Source: Nemertoderma westbladi
Lineage: Eukaryota > Xenacoelomorpha > Nemertodermatida > Nemertodermatidae
Length of the DNA stretch: 64,000 nt
Direction: 5' to 3'
NCBI GenBank assembly: GCA_032718475.1
Contig: JAUCBJ010007685.1
Span: 1-64,000, forward strand
The position numbers were made by a program, and so were the translations under genes. The notes under the pieces are model-generated. The model had not been told where the DNA came from and made no database searches. It saw nothing but the letters and a program-made list of their open reading frames with translations. This document shows, piece by piece, positions 10,501 to 20,082 of this stretch (position 1 is its first letter; every line of letters starts with the position of its first letter).

Positions 10501-11861
10501 TCTGATATCAATGGAGGGCCTCCCAAACTACCCTCCATAACATAGCACTCTCTCACGGTTTGTCTAGTTTTGTTCATAAATAGGGCCATAAACTTACCCT
10601 TCATTGGTACTGTAGTTGAATTTGCCGCCTTTACTTTCTGTTTTACTTTATTTAGTTTCAAATTTGGGTTTGCTCTCTTGATATCTTTCCAGTGGCTCTC
10701 ATCTACAACATCAACATCTGCCCCAGTGTCTGGGTCTGTATTGAACCTTACATTTTCGATTACAATGGGTAGTAAAATTTCAGATTGTAACTGCTTATCT
10801 AGGCTTACCTTTGACAACTTCAAATGATGCATTTTATGTGGACTTTCCCCATCAGATTCATCATCAGTTTCATGAATTGAACCTTGCGAGTCTGAATCAG
10901 TTGGAATGTCCTCAATAACTCGCCTGGATCGATACCCACTACTGGCATGTCGTCTGCCTTCACTAGAACCAGAATATTGCTTGCTATCGCTTGATCGTCC
11001 ATATCTGGACCCCCCATAGTCAATCCATCTTCTCTCTCTCTCACTGCGCCGACCTCTGGCCCCTTGGCCATGCCTACTGTGGCACCTTCGTTCAAAATGT
11101 CCAATTTCACCACAACCATTACAACGAGCGTTTTCAGCAGTACACCTATTCCTATCATGTGTTCTCCCACAACTCTGACAATACTGATACTGCTGAACTC
11201 TATTACGGTTCCATGCTGCATTAACTCCCAACACTTCATCTATCGGTTCCTCCTTCACACGCGCACTACTGTTACCGACTGCCGGATTTCCCAATTTAAT
11301 ATCATCTGCCTGAACCTTGGATGCCATTTTACTACTGGCTTTCTCCAAAAATTTTGACAGATCCCATTCTTCCTCCAATGCTTTTTCTCGTAACCGATCA
11401 TCCTTGACATGGAGGATTAAGTGATCAATTAACATTTCATTCTCATGATTGCCATACTCACAATCTTTAATTAGGATTCTACATCTTACATGAAACTGTG
11501 CTATCGTTTCCCCTGCATTTTGTTTACAATTTAGAAAACGGAAACGCGCATGCCGCTTGTTCTTCTTGGGGATTAAATGTTTATTCAACTTCCTCTCCAG
11601 TTTGTCGTACTCAGTACCATCGCCTTCATCCGGTAATGCATCCTCGCATTCTGTTATTTGGTTTCCGCCAAACACTAGCAACGCCTGTTTCTTTTCCTGA
11701 GGGGTTGTTATCCCGAAGTAATCACATTCTCGGTTAAAATCCCGTAAATATCGTTCCCAAGCTTTGCCTGACGCAATTATATCATCCAATGGCTGGAACG
11801 GTTTAATGTTCAGTTGACGATGCGATACCACTATTCTCGTTGCCGGACCTCCTTGAGCCAT
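7518..11861 (-). CDS. Gag-Pol polyprotein of Ty3/Gypsy retrotransposon
   Basis: 1447 codons from the first ATG (11861); the frame is open slightly further upstream but without an ATG. Domains in order: Gag (about 1-225); two zinc knuckles (CX2CX3HX4C from C228, then CX2CX4HX4C ending at C260); an Arg/Ser-rich stretch; aspartic protease with DTGAD (378-382); reverse transcriptase with LDLPHAYHQ and catalytic YRDD (708-711); RNase H (about 850-980, including FTDAKSL); integrase with HHCC zinc site (H1088, H1092, C1122, C1125) and catalytic D1153, D1208, E1244; and a C-terminal chromatin/DNA-binding region starting near FTVGDKVLV. Gag and Pol are fused in one frame with no frameshift signal. YRDD is a less common variant of YxDD. 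The RNase H N-terminal motif reads VDAGKK rather than the usual DAS. All catalytic residues expected for integration are visible. No host function is implied. Confidence 0.96.
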   Translation of the reverse strand: MAQGGPATRIVVSHRQLNIKPFQPLDDIIASGKAWERYLRDFNRECDYFGITTPQEKKQALLVFGGNQITECEDALPDEGDGTEYDKLERKLNKHLIPKKNKRHARFRFLNCKQNAGETIAQFHVRCRILIKDCEYGNHENEMLIDHLILHVKDDRLREKALEEEWDLSKFLEKASSKMASKVQADDIKLGNPAVGNSSARVKEEPIDEVLGVNAAWNRNRVQQYQYCQSCGRTHDRNRCTAENARCNGCGEIGHFERRCHSRHGQGARGRRSERERRWIDYGGSRYGRSSDSKQYSGSSEGRRHASSGYRSRRVIEDIPTDSDSQGSIHETDDESDGESPHKMHHLKLSKVSLDKQLQSEILLPIVIENVRFNTDPDTGADVDVVDESHWKDIKRANPNLKLNKVKQKVKAANSTTVPMKGKFMALFMNKTRQTVRECYVMEGSLGGPPLISEETLLQLGCLKYSPEGKFQPANKTIKLIASSKKNVSNEYLSESEILKHMPNRKSLNSRENDDLEQVVKVIQRHSEIFQGIGCLKDYKVHLKVTQDAVPVIQKPRTIPIYYQDKTKKRLDEFVHSGVLEWCPPDQTMRYVSPLHVTAKPNTPGEIRIVGDFRILNSHLSRTRIVQSPKIDDFIDLLSGCSYFFKLDLPHAYHQLELDNESKELTTMSTMWGNIRYSRLSMGLLNAQDFYDQQMYEILHTIKQVGNYRDDIIGGASSITELAEILGEVLDAFQRKGLTLKLAKCQFGFKQINFLGYTFTEFGLKPTVEKVKALQKAMRPESKEALRSFLGMIGFNQRFIPRFAERTAILFDLVHVTGPFVWEQCHQEAFESLKVSLSDVTMDHYFKKGKETALFVDAGKKAHQLGHRGGMSAILAQRHQGSWVHIHYASRRMTDVESRWGQTELEARAIKWGAAEKFADMLVGAPPFTIFTDAKSLIPVFNKPSASTTPRIERQVLGMQHLDYTLEYRAGKTNPADFLSRNPVGDETSELDNVCDELEEENIIRALHITHGKELLNMLKKETKNDKLLQFLMERISQGDWERFKKDDRLAPYYSIRDNLSVIDDLVYMNELCIPPDSCKSLVSQAIHATGHQGETRTIELLKSRFWFPGCTVFAKEATKRCHECQVVTKQHHTEPLKSEPMPPSPFHSIGVDFKGPFRDGYYALVIVDLYSRWAEIYFVTSERFEVVKKQFLRYFATYGCPQQIKSDNGPPFNGDEWQRFGEMQGFHVRLITPGHPQSNSEAENFMKKIKKAVAIANVTGNDYKLEIMNRLLADRATPHPTTGKSPYEIVFGRRMRIGNIEPLLHHQAMTGKLTNDEQLRETVSENKLKSKIYFDKKHRAKHHSFTVGDKVLVQSKQHGEYFPDIFVIEEIRGSSIQARRVIDGKTIFRDASHVKKYRNPYGGMSLDISIPMTNVDIVEEDNTKRPTRLTAGKPPERLIYSNLGGP

Positions 11862-11920
11862 CTGTATACAATAGGCCTTTTTGCTATTCACTGTACCCTA
11901 GATTAGCTCGCGGCTTCGAA

Positions 11921-11938
11921 GTTTATCCTCGTCGCCAA
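11921..11938 (-). promoter_or_regulatory. Putative primer-binding site
   Basis: On the minus strand TTGGCGACGAGGATAAAC follows the 5' LTR directly, where a tRNA 3' end would prime minus-strand synthesis. I do not assign the tRNA. Confidence 0.6.
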
Positions 11939-12067
11939 TATTGCAAACGTACTGCAGTACTGCAATGCAAAATATCACTATGCTATTCGCTTCCGACTGA
12001 CTGTAATGTAATATATATATAATAATATAACAATTCAAATTTCCCGCTTATAGTAATATTTCCAACA
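11939..12067 (-). repeat. 5' LTR of the Gypsy element
   Basis: Identical by eye to the 3' LTR at 7324-7452. It would contain the promoter. Only about 78 bp separate it from the Gag ATG, so the leader is very short. Confidence 0.93.
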
Positions 12068-12072
12068 AATAT

Positions 12073-12900
12073 AGGTTTAGCTTTCGTGCAGTGTGCAGTT
12101 TTTTACCCGTATTATTTACTGTATGGCGGTTAGGTTTTAGGGTTAGGGTTGAGATACATACCTGTATGTGGAGTATATTATGTTATTTTTGTTTGTGTTT
12201 CTTGTATGTTTTGTTTGTGTCCTTTGATGGCCTTAGGGTCTGGAAAGTATTTTGGGCTTAATGTCCCGATTCTATATTTTTTTGTAGATTAAGGGGTGTA
12301 AGACTCTTGGGTTTACTTTTTAGTTAATACTGTATATACATAAATAAACCCCTGTTAGTCAGTATGTCGGTACATTAAATTATCACCTTTAATTTATAGT
12401 ACAAAAAAATGTGTTTCTTAACACAAAGGATAGATGGAATTTGTGACAACACCTGAAAATGGCGACACACAAGCCACAGTCAAAAAAACATTAGACCTCA
12501 GTCAAAAATAGCAACGAACAATGTGAATAACAAACGGTAGATCGCAGTAAATTAATTCTGCCAAGTTTTGCGCTCATGTGAAGAATACCAGGATTTCACT
12601 TTTCAGACGACTTTTTATTGGAATTTTATATAGGAAGATTTTTATTTTTTTTAATTTATCTTTATTAAGTGTTTTATAGCGCTTATTTCTGTCTTATAAT
12701 ATGTACACATACTAATTCGTTTATTGTTTTGGTTAGATTCAGCCCTTCTGTAACCTGTGTTTTTGGTGAAACCTGGTATTCATATTATTATTATTGTTAT
12801 ATTATAATTTTACAAAATTATAAGCAAAAAAACAAAAACAAATCAAAAAGCAAAGCAAAGCAAAGCAAAAAATTATTGCTTTGTTGGTTAAAGTTCTGTT
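12073..12900. other. Intergenic DNA; holds the right arm of the inverted repeat
   Basis: Positions about 12276-12325 are the right arm of the inverted repeat matching 7206-7257. A simple run of AAAGC-type units occurs near 12845-12870. No gene is recognised; short ORFs lack motifs. Confidence 0.55.
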
Positions 12901-12939
12901 CTATATCAAAACTATATTGTATTATTATGGAACTACATG
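12901..12939. repeat. Partial 39-bp satellite unit (left remnant)
   Basis: Matches the 39-bp unit repeated at 19727-20082 and 21150-21367. The unit contains GGAACTACATGGCACTGC; here it is cut after ACATG by the LTR element. Confidence 0.88.
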
Positions 12940-13485
12940 TGTTAGCTTATCCAATTCCGCTAACACAAACCCATAAAGTAGGCCGTTAAGCAATATTGGG
13001 GGCCACGAGGTTGGTTACCCAATTTCGCGTCACCCCAACAAAGTGGGAAGGAGAAACACACAATGGGGGTCAGGGGCCAAACCCCTAACCGAGAGAGAAC
13101 ACAAGGAGTGAAGGGAAACACTCCAAAGGGTGCCAACAAGGATATTAGCCAATCAGGGGGGGAGCATCGACTAGGTACTGTAACAAGGCCAAACCGTGCA
13201 ATATATATTACAGGTCGATGCAATCAGTTATTCAGTTTACTCAGTCAGTTCAGTAGGGTGGAGCGGTGACTTCTATCACCGTCCGCTACCGCCATCACAT
13301 GTAGTACTTATCTACCGGTAACCGTGTCGTCCATTCAACTGTGCTATATCAACTATCAGACTATATTATACCTTTATACATATTACCGAACATCAGAACT
13401 CTTAACGAACCTTTTCATATACACGGCGGGGACGCGTAGATAGAAAACCCAAACGGATAAACCGGGATCCGTAGATCCCGTCACA
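12940..13485 (+). repeat. 5' LTR of the gag-only element
   Basis: 546 bp. It starts TGTTAGC, 12 bases, then GCTAACA (a perfect 7-bp inverted repeat) and ends ATCCCGTCACA. Differences from the 3' LTR were seen near 13018-13022 (two) and near 13213 (one). Confidence 0.93.
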
Positions 13486-13549
13486 GTGATAGAACTAGAT
13501 CCAACCAACTGCCCTGACAGACTGTGGCTGCCAGCCACCAGAGATAAAG

Positions 13550-16500
13550 ATGAGCCAAGAAGGAAAGATGACACCGCCGCGGACCCCGGACGACGATCTA
13601 ACGATCCGCGAGGCCACGGCGAGACGGTACAAACCCACGACGCCGGACCCATCGATAACGAACGATCCGGCGATCCAAGATGAGGGGGGCCGTCTACAAA
13701 GAGAGGACGAGTCGGGAGTCGAAGGGGAGAAAGACGAGTCGACGCGGAGCGAGGGTCGACGTACCGATGTCGCCGGCCAGCCACAGGCCGAGGACGACGG
13801 ACGGTCCACCGGAACGGCGACGGTGGGGCCGACGGTACGACGTCGGACCCGGAGAGATGGAGGAAAGGTCGGCGACGAGGACGTCGGGGTTTCTGATCGA
13901 CTTTGACGAGCCTACCTCGCGACCAGGGAGCGACTGAGAGAGGCCAAAGGAGGGGCGAAGATAGACGAGGTAAAACTAACGAAAGGACTAGGTGAGTCGG
14001 ATAGACATTTTAATTATTTAATGCATTTCTGACAGAGAGAACTAGCCGAGGAGAGAGCAAAGGGGGTAGCCAACGAACTGTCAGATTTATGGGAGTGTAG
14101 GGGTATGCAACTATGCTATGTAAGAGTGTACATAGGGCCATACTTAGTCGATGCCCAGGGTGTAAAATTAGTGGGTTGGAGGAAACAGCAGGAGAGCGAA
14201 TCCGAGGCTAGCCCCGAGGATTCGGTTTCATCGGTTGGAGAAAGTTCCGGGAGGTGGGGGAAAGTTGGTAGGACGGAGGGGCGACGGGAGTCCGTCGCAA
14301 CCGATAAGTCTGCTACATCCTCCGCAAAAGAAAGAAGTATGTGGAAGATAAATCTGACGTTTAAAATAGAAGTGGCGGCGGCGGAGCAGAGACAGTTAGA
14401 GTGGCGACTGAGGGATAAAATCGCATTTTTAGAGCGGGCAAGGGAGGATAGAAAGAGAGCCGAGGAGCGTAGAGATTGGGAGATGAGAGTAGATAGCATA
14501 CCGGCGGGGCGGTCTGAGATGCTTGCGAGAGAGACGGCCGAGCGAAGTTTACGAGGGTGCAGAGAGAGAGAGATAGAGGATGAGCGTGAGCGGGATGATT
14601 TGTGTGCCCAGATAGGGAGGCTTGCGCAACATCAAGCCGAGCTGAATCAGCGCCGACTAGAACTGGCGCGGTTGGAACTATCAAAGAGTGAGACCCCACT
14701 TACAGGCACCGGGCGAGAGAACCAGAACCGGTGTAGCCGTACGGGCGGGGGGGGGGGGGGGGGGTAATAGTAGTACGTTAGAAATAGTTAATATTAATAG
14801 TACCGTAGTAAATAACCCTAATCCCTTTATTACAGGAAATAATATTTTACCGGGTAGTAGTAATTTAAATTTAAATACAAATACTCTAAATAATAATTTC
14901 AATTCAAACCCACAAAATAATTCGAATAATAATTTAAGTTTAGAGAATAGTAGTGATCTAAGTAATTTAAATAATTTAAATAATAATCCCGTTTCAAATT
15001 CTAATAATCTGATTGATTTAACAAATAATGTTGGGAATGGTGCTATTAATATGAGCGTGTCGGACGTACATAACCCGGCAGACGGGGGCCTGGTAGGCCA
15101 TGTACTTAGTAGGCAGGAGGTGGCAGGGTTGAGCCAACCCGACGGCGGCCTGGTAGGCCACGTAGTTGGTAGGCAGGAGGCAGCGGGGTTGAGCCAACCC
15201 GAGGTGGGCCTGATGGGCCACGCAGTAGTAGAGAGAGAGGCGGGGGTGAATAGACCCAGCCGTAGTAGAGACAGTGCGTCGACTAGAGAGGGGTGTAGAG
15301 ACGAAGTGAGAGATAGTGAAGTTAGATGTGGCGAGTGGGGGGGGGGGGCTACCGGCGCCCCACCACATAAGATTAGTGGCGAGAGAGGGGGGGGGCAGAG
15401 AATGCCCCAAAAGAGGGGTGTAGAAGTGTAGTAAGAAATAGTGAAGTTAGAAGTGGCGGGTGGGGGGGGGCTACGGGCACCCCACCGCGAGAGATTAGTA
15501 GCGAGAGAGGGGGGGCAGAGAGTGTCCCACAGGCGTCGGCGAATAATGCGCGGGCCGAATTAGGTAAACCGCAACACCCGGCGATGGGGAGTAATAGGGG
15601 GATTGCGAGTATCCCCAGCGGCGTGCGATCGAGCAGAGAGAGGCAGGTTGACGTCGCGAGAGGGCAGATGAAGCGTCGAGCCCGATTAGAAGAGGGAAGA
15701 AGAACAGTGGAGTTTAACCGGGAGGTCGACGAGAGATCTCACGAGCCGGAATACTGCACTGAAAAGAGAAGAAGAGGAGATAGTAGAAAAAGTGTCGCCA
15801 CAAACGATAGGAGTGCGAGGACGGATAACGGACCATCGATAGTAGAGATGGAGTCAGGGAGTCAGTGGGGTCGAACTTCGGGAGATTGCCGTCGCCCCGG
15901 AGAAACGCACCGCACGCCAAGAGGGGGGTACAAGACGTACCAATACAAAGTCGAGAACAGTAGAGGGGATCCGAGAGAAGCTTCCCGACGGGATACAGCT
16001 GCCGATCGAGAGTGCGGTAGTCGCGGGGAGATTCGAGATTCGCGAAGAATAAACTTCGGTTCGAAAGGGCACATGCAGACTGCAGGACACACTGTAGGCC
16101 TTACTGCACATACTATTATAGGCCATGCTGGGAGAGATAGAGTAGGCGATAGGGTAGCGCGAACGACGGGATTAAACCCGGAAGCCGCGGAGTACATACC
16201 GGTAGGTAGGCAAGAAGTGGGTAGGCCTATATCGGTACAGCAGCATGACTATAATACACAGGGACATAACATATATCCAGGGGAGGGGGGAGTTATTGGA
16301 GATAGATGTATGGGCCCCAATATATTAACATCAACCCCAGTACAAAACATACCGGCCGGGGGGGGGACAGGGTGACATTCCCCCATTACAATATCGACAA
16401 TATACCCCAATAGGAGCAAGAACATCGAACTCCCTGGACGAGAACAGGTCGTGCGGACAGTCGCTACCACACGCGGCCATACAGGGGACTGCTAGTCCAC

Positions 16501-17225
16501 AGTTAACTGGTAGCAGGGCCACACCGTGGCAGGGACCGAAAGAAAATAACACCAAAAATAAACACAATCCCAATATACCCAGTAGGCCGCGTCTAGACAA
16601 TCGAAACATTAAATCGGTACATATAAACCTAAGCGCGATACGTGAATGACTATACAGGAAACGCTATAATCCAGGATTCCAATGTCAATTACATCGGGAC
16701 GGAACCCATAAGACCAGGAGTTGCAAGTACTGGCAAGCGTTGCCCAAACGAGATCGTGTAGCCTACACAGACGCAAACGGACTATGTCATCGATGTGTGG
16801 TAAAAGGACACATATCCGGAGAGTGTTGGAAAGGGAGAGGATGTGAAAGGACTAGACCAGGGGCAGAGAAGCCCATGAGCGAACATAAAGGAGTCGGGAA
16901 AGTAGAAGGAGGCGTGTTGCATACGCACGCAGGACTGACACAGTGCGAGGGGGCATTACATGGGCAGACGTCGTGTATACCGAGGGACAAGCGGGGGTCG
17001 TCGGGGCCTTTAATGCCAGCGCACATACGAAGGGGGAGGCCAGCAGAGGTAGTATCGAAGAGAGTGTGGCGAAGAGTTAGAGGGCGTATAGGAGGGCAGC
17101 GGGAGAGTGCCTACTGGAAGAAGGGGCACCTGAGAGTTTTTAGTCGTCCAAAGTTTTGGACTGAGGGGGGTGGGAATGAGGGCGAGACGCCCTTCCCACG
17201 CACAAAATATAAAATAATTATTTAA
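13550..17225 (+). pseudogene. Decayed BEL/Pao-like Gag
   Basis: The ATG at 13550 is homologous to the Gag start at 62464 of the related element. The same frame runs to 14767 with in-frame TGA codons at 13904-13906 and 14030-14032. It then shifts at a long G run (about 14747-14764) into an Asn-rich segment (14770-15060) followed by a 20-residue repeat around GGLVGHV. Further Arg/Gly-rich open pieces follow (15584-16375). At 16686-16830 there is a double knuckle: C-X2-H-X4-H-X4-C, then a spacer with CKYWQALPKRDR, then the canonical CHRCVVKGHISGEC. That spacing is typical of BEL/Pao Gag and also seen in the BEL element at 28548-33155. Coiled-coil, Arg/Glu-rich stretches occupy about 14390-14690. 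A capsid-like RNA-binding role is inferred; no polymerase domain is present. Confidence 0.8.
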
Positions 17226-18840
17226 TTAAAAATAATAAAATAATTAAATAATAAAGTAGGTAGAAGTTAGGTAGTAAGAGAGTAGTACTGTACCATTAGT
17301 TAGTTAGTTAGTAAGAGGGTACGTAGTACCGTTAGCTAGTTAGAGAGAGTAAGAGTTAGAGGGTACGTAGTACCGTTAGTTAAAGAGAGTTAGAGAAGTT
17401 AGTGAGAGGGTACGTAGTACCGTTAAGAGAGAGTTAGCAGAGTAGAGTTAGTAGTAGAATGGTTGTGGGCACCGGAAGCGCCACGTAGAAAGTAGTAGCA
17501 GTAGAGAGGTTGTGGTTAGAGGTTGGAGGTTGTTGGGGTTGTGGAGAGGTTGTAGTTAGAGTTAGTAGGGGATGCGCTGAACTTAGTGGGGCACAGGCGT
17601 GATGACGTGATTGATGTAAGAGCAGGGTATGTTAATTAGGGTGGGTGCCGGGCACAAGAGGTGCCGGGCACAAAAGTTAGTAGTAGAGTTAGTTGAGTTA
17701 GTAGAGAGTTAAGAGAGTTAGTAGTGTTAGTTGAGTTAGTAGACAGTTAGTAGAGTTAGTTGAGTTAGTAGAGTTAGTAAGAGTTAGTGGAAGTTCACAT
17801 AATTAACGTACCCACTCTGCCGGCACTCGGAGCGTCACGTGCAGTCGAGTAGATGAAAGGGAGTAAGATGTAGAGAGTAGAGTAGTAGAGAGGGCACATA
17901 GGGTGCCAGGTAGTAGAGTTAGAGTGTTAGAAGTAGTAGAGAGGGCAATAGGGTGCCAGGGAGTAGAATAGTAGAGACGGGCACATAGGGTGCCAGGTAG
18001 TAGAGTTAGAGAGTTAGAGGTGGTGGAGTAGTAGAGACGGGCACATAGGGTGCCAGGTAGTAGAGTTAGAGTTAGAGATAGAGTAGAGTAGTAGAGACGG
18101 GCACATAGGGTGCCAGGTAGTAGAGTTAGAGAGTTAGAGATAGAGTAGAGTAGTAGAGAGGGCACATAGGGTGCCAGGTAGTAGAGTTAGAGTGTTAGAA
18201 GTAGTAGAGAGGGCACATAGGGTGCCAGGGAGTAGAATAGTAGAGACGGGCACATAGGGTGCCAGGTAGTAGAGTTAGAGATAGAGTAGAGTAGTAGAGA
18301 GGGCACATAGGGTGCCAGGTAGTAGAGTTAGAGATAGAGTAGAGTAGTAGAGAGGGCACATAGGGTGCCAGGTAGTAGAGTTAGAGTGTTAGAGGTAGTA
18401 GAGGGGGCACATAGGGTGCCAGAGAGTAGAGTTAGAGTGTTAGAGGTAGTAGAGTAGAGTAGTAGAGAGGGCACATAGGGTGCCAGGTAGTAGAGTTAGG
18501 GTGTTAGAGGTAGTAGAGAGGGCACATAGGGTGCTAGAGAGTAGAATAGTAGAAGGGCACATAGGGTGCCAGATAGTAGAGTGGTCGTGGGCACCGCAAG
18601 CGCCACGTAGTTAGAAGAGTGGGTAGAGTTAGAGAGTTCTAGTTAAAGGGCTAGGAGAGTTGGTAGACTTAGAGGAGTCAAGTATAGTTAGTAGAAGTAG
18701 AGAGTTAGTAGGAGTTAGTTAGACTTAGTAGAGCTAGTTAGAGTCGGAGAGTTAGTAGAAAGTAAGATAGTTAGATAGTTAGCAAGTAAGTAGTAGGTAG
18801 ATAGTATGATAGCACAGGGGTAGCATTAGAGATTAGGGCC
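17226..18840 (+). repeat. Low-complexity, hairpin-rich tandem region inside the gag-only element
   Basis: C-poor plus strand dominated by GTTAG/GTAGAG units. About 14 copies of GGCAC-ATAGG-GTGCC (5-bp stem, 5-nt loop) occur between 17893 and 18570, mostly 50-60 bp apart and joined by AGGTAGTAGAGTTAGAG-type linkers. Earlier, GGTACGTAGTACC-type palindromes occur at about 17315-17425. No coding potential is supported. Confidence 0.85.
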
Positions 18841-19142
18841 TTAGAGAGTGGTAGAGAGGAGATAGTGAGAGGAGTATGGAGAGAAGTTAGAGTGCGATTC
18901 AGGTGTGGGGAGAGAGTAAGACTGGGGAGTTGAGTTAGAGAGCGGAGCTAGAGTGGTGAGAGTGCCGGGGAAACAAAAATTGTGTGAGAGAAGCGCACGA
19001 TCGGCCCGACACGAGACGCCAGAGGGTAGTGACATCATACCCATAGGGAGCGGCCTGGAAAGCCGGCTCCGAAAGAAAATAGACCCACCCCACACCCGAT
19101 ACTAGATCGGGATCCAGCGGAATTGTAGCGCACTTTAGTTGG

Positions 19143-19180
19143 ATGCTATCTTCTTACCGGGAAGATAGCATGGGGGGGAG
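19143..19180 (+). promoter_or_regulatory. Hairpin plus polypurine tract before the 3' LTR
   Basis: ATGCTATCTTC (19143-19153), 7-nt loop, then its perfect complement GAAGATAGCAT (19161-19171), followed immediately by GGGGGGGAG (19172-19180), which abuts the 3' LTR. The purine run is the expected polypurine tract. Confidence 0.8.
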
Positions 19181-19726
19181 TGTTAGCTTATCCAATTCCG
19201 CTAACACAAACCCATAAAGTAGGCCGTTAAGCAATATTGGGGGCCACGAGGTTGGTTACCCAATCTCACGTCACCCCAACAAAGTGGGAAGGAGAAACAC
19301 ACAATGGGGGTCAGGGGCCAAACCCCTAACCGAGAGAGAACACAAGGAGTGAAGGGAAACACTCCAAAGGGTGCCAACAAGGATATTAGCCAATCAGGGG
19401 GGGAGCATCGACTAGGTACTGTAACAAGGCCAAACCGTGCAATATATATTACCGGTCGATGCAATCAGTTATTCAGTTTACTCAGTCAGTTCAGTAGGGT
19501 GGAGCGGTGACTTCTATCACCGTCCGCTACCGCCATCACATGTAGTACTTATCTACCGGTAACCGTGTCGTCCATTCAACTGTGCTATATCAACTATCAG
19601 ACTATATTATACCTTTATACATATTACCGAACATCAGAACTCTTAACGAACCTTTTCATATACACGGCGGGGACGCGTAGATAGAAAACCCAAACGGATA
19701 AACCGGGATCCGTAGATCCCGTCACA
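19181..19726 (+). repeat. 3' LTR of the gag-only element
   Basis: Near-identical to 12940-13485; followed by the second ACATG of the target-site duplication and then by continuing satellite sequence. Confidence 0.93.
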
Positions 19727-20082
19727 ACATGGCACTGCAAAACTATATTGTATTATTATGGAACTACATGGCACTGCAAAACTATATTGTATTATTATGG
19801 AACTACATGGCACTGCAAAACTATATTGTATTATTATGGTACTACATGGCACTGCAGAACTATACAGTATTGTATTATTATGGAACTGCATGGCACTGCA
19901 AAACTATATTATAATATTATGGAACTACATGGCACTGCAAAACTATATTGTATTATTATGGAACTACATGGCACTGCAAAACTGTATTGTATTATTATGG
20001 AACTACATGGCAACTCAAAACTATATTGTATTATTATGGAACTACATGGCACTGCAAAACTATATTGTATTATTATGGAACT
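19727..20082. repeat. 39-bp satellite array, middle block
   Basis: About nine head-to-tail units of 39 bp with small variations. Because 39 is divisible by three, each frame gives a repeating 13-residue pattern (for example MALQNYIVLLWNY); these ORFs are by-products, not genes. The block is bounded by the gag-only LTR element and by the TAC tail of a LINE. Confidence 0.93.

Larger units (their letters stand above)
7324..12067 (-). mobile_element. Intact Ty3/Gypsy LTR retrotransposon
   Basis: Complete 4744-bp element on the minus strand. It has two 129-bp direct LTRs that look identical, a 5-bp target-site duplication AATAT (7319-7323 and 12068-12072), a putative primer-binding site next to the 5' LTR, a polypurine tract next to the 3' LTR, and one uninterrupted Gag-Pol reading frame. 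The domain order protease, RT, RNase H, integrase is that of Ty3/Gypsy. No env-like ORF is present. Identical LTRs and an open frame suggest a recent insertion that may still be competent. Confidence 0.95.
12940..19726 (+). mobile_element. Gag-only (non-autonomous) LTR retroelement
   Basis: 6787 bp with 546-bp LTRs (12940-13485 and 19181-19726), TG...CA ends and an exact 5-bp target-site duplication ACATG (12935-12939 and 19727-19731). Only three LTR differences were seen by eye. The interior has a decayed Gag-like region, no protease, RT, RNase H or integrase, and about 1.9 kb of low-complexity hairpin-rich repeat, then a polypurine tract. This is the organisation of a large non-autonomous LTR derivative. 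The Gag zinc-knuckle layout resembles BEL/Pao. Confidence 0.92.

Noticed and set aside
12130-12150. TTAGGG-like sequence suggesting telomere repeat
   Set aside because: Only two imperfect units; chance occurrence.
17803-18165. Minus-strand ORF with LLPGTLCARLYYS repeats
   Set aside because: By-product of the hairpin-rich low-complexity repeat; no coding evidence.
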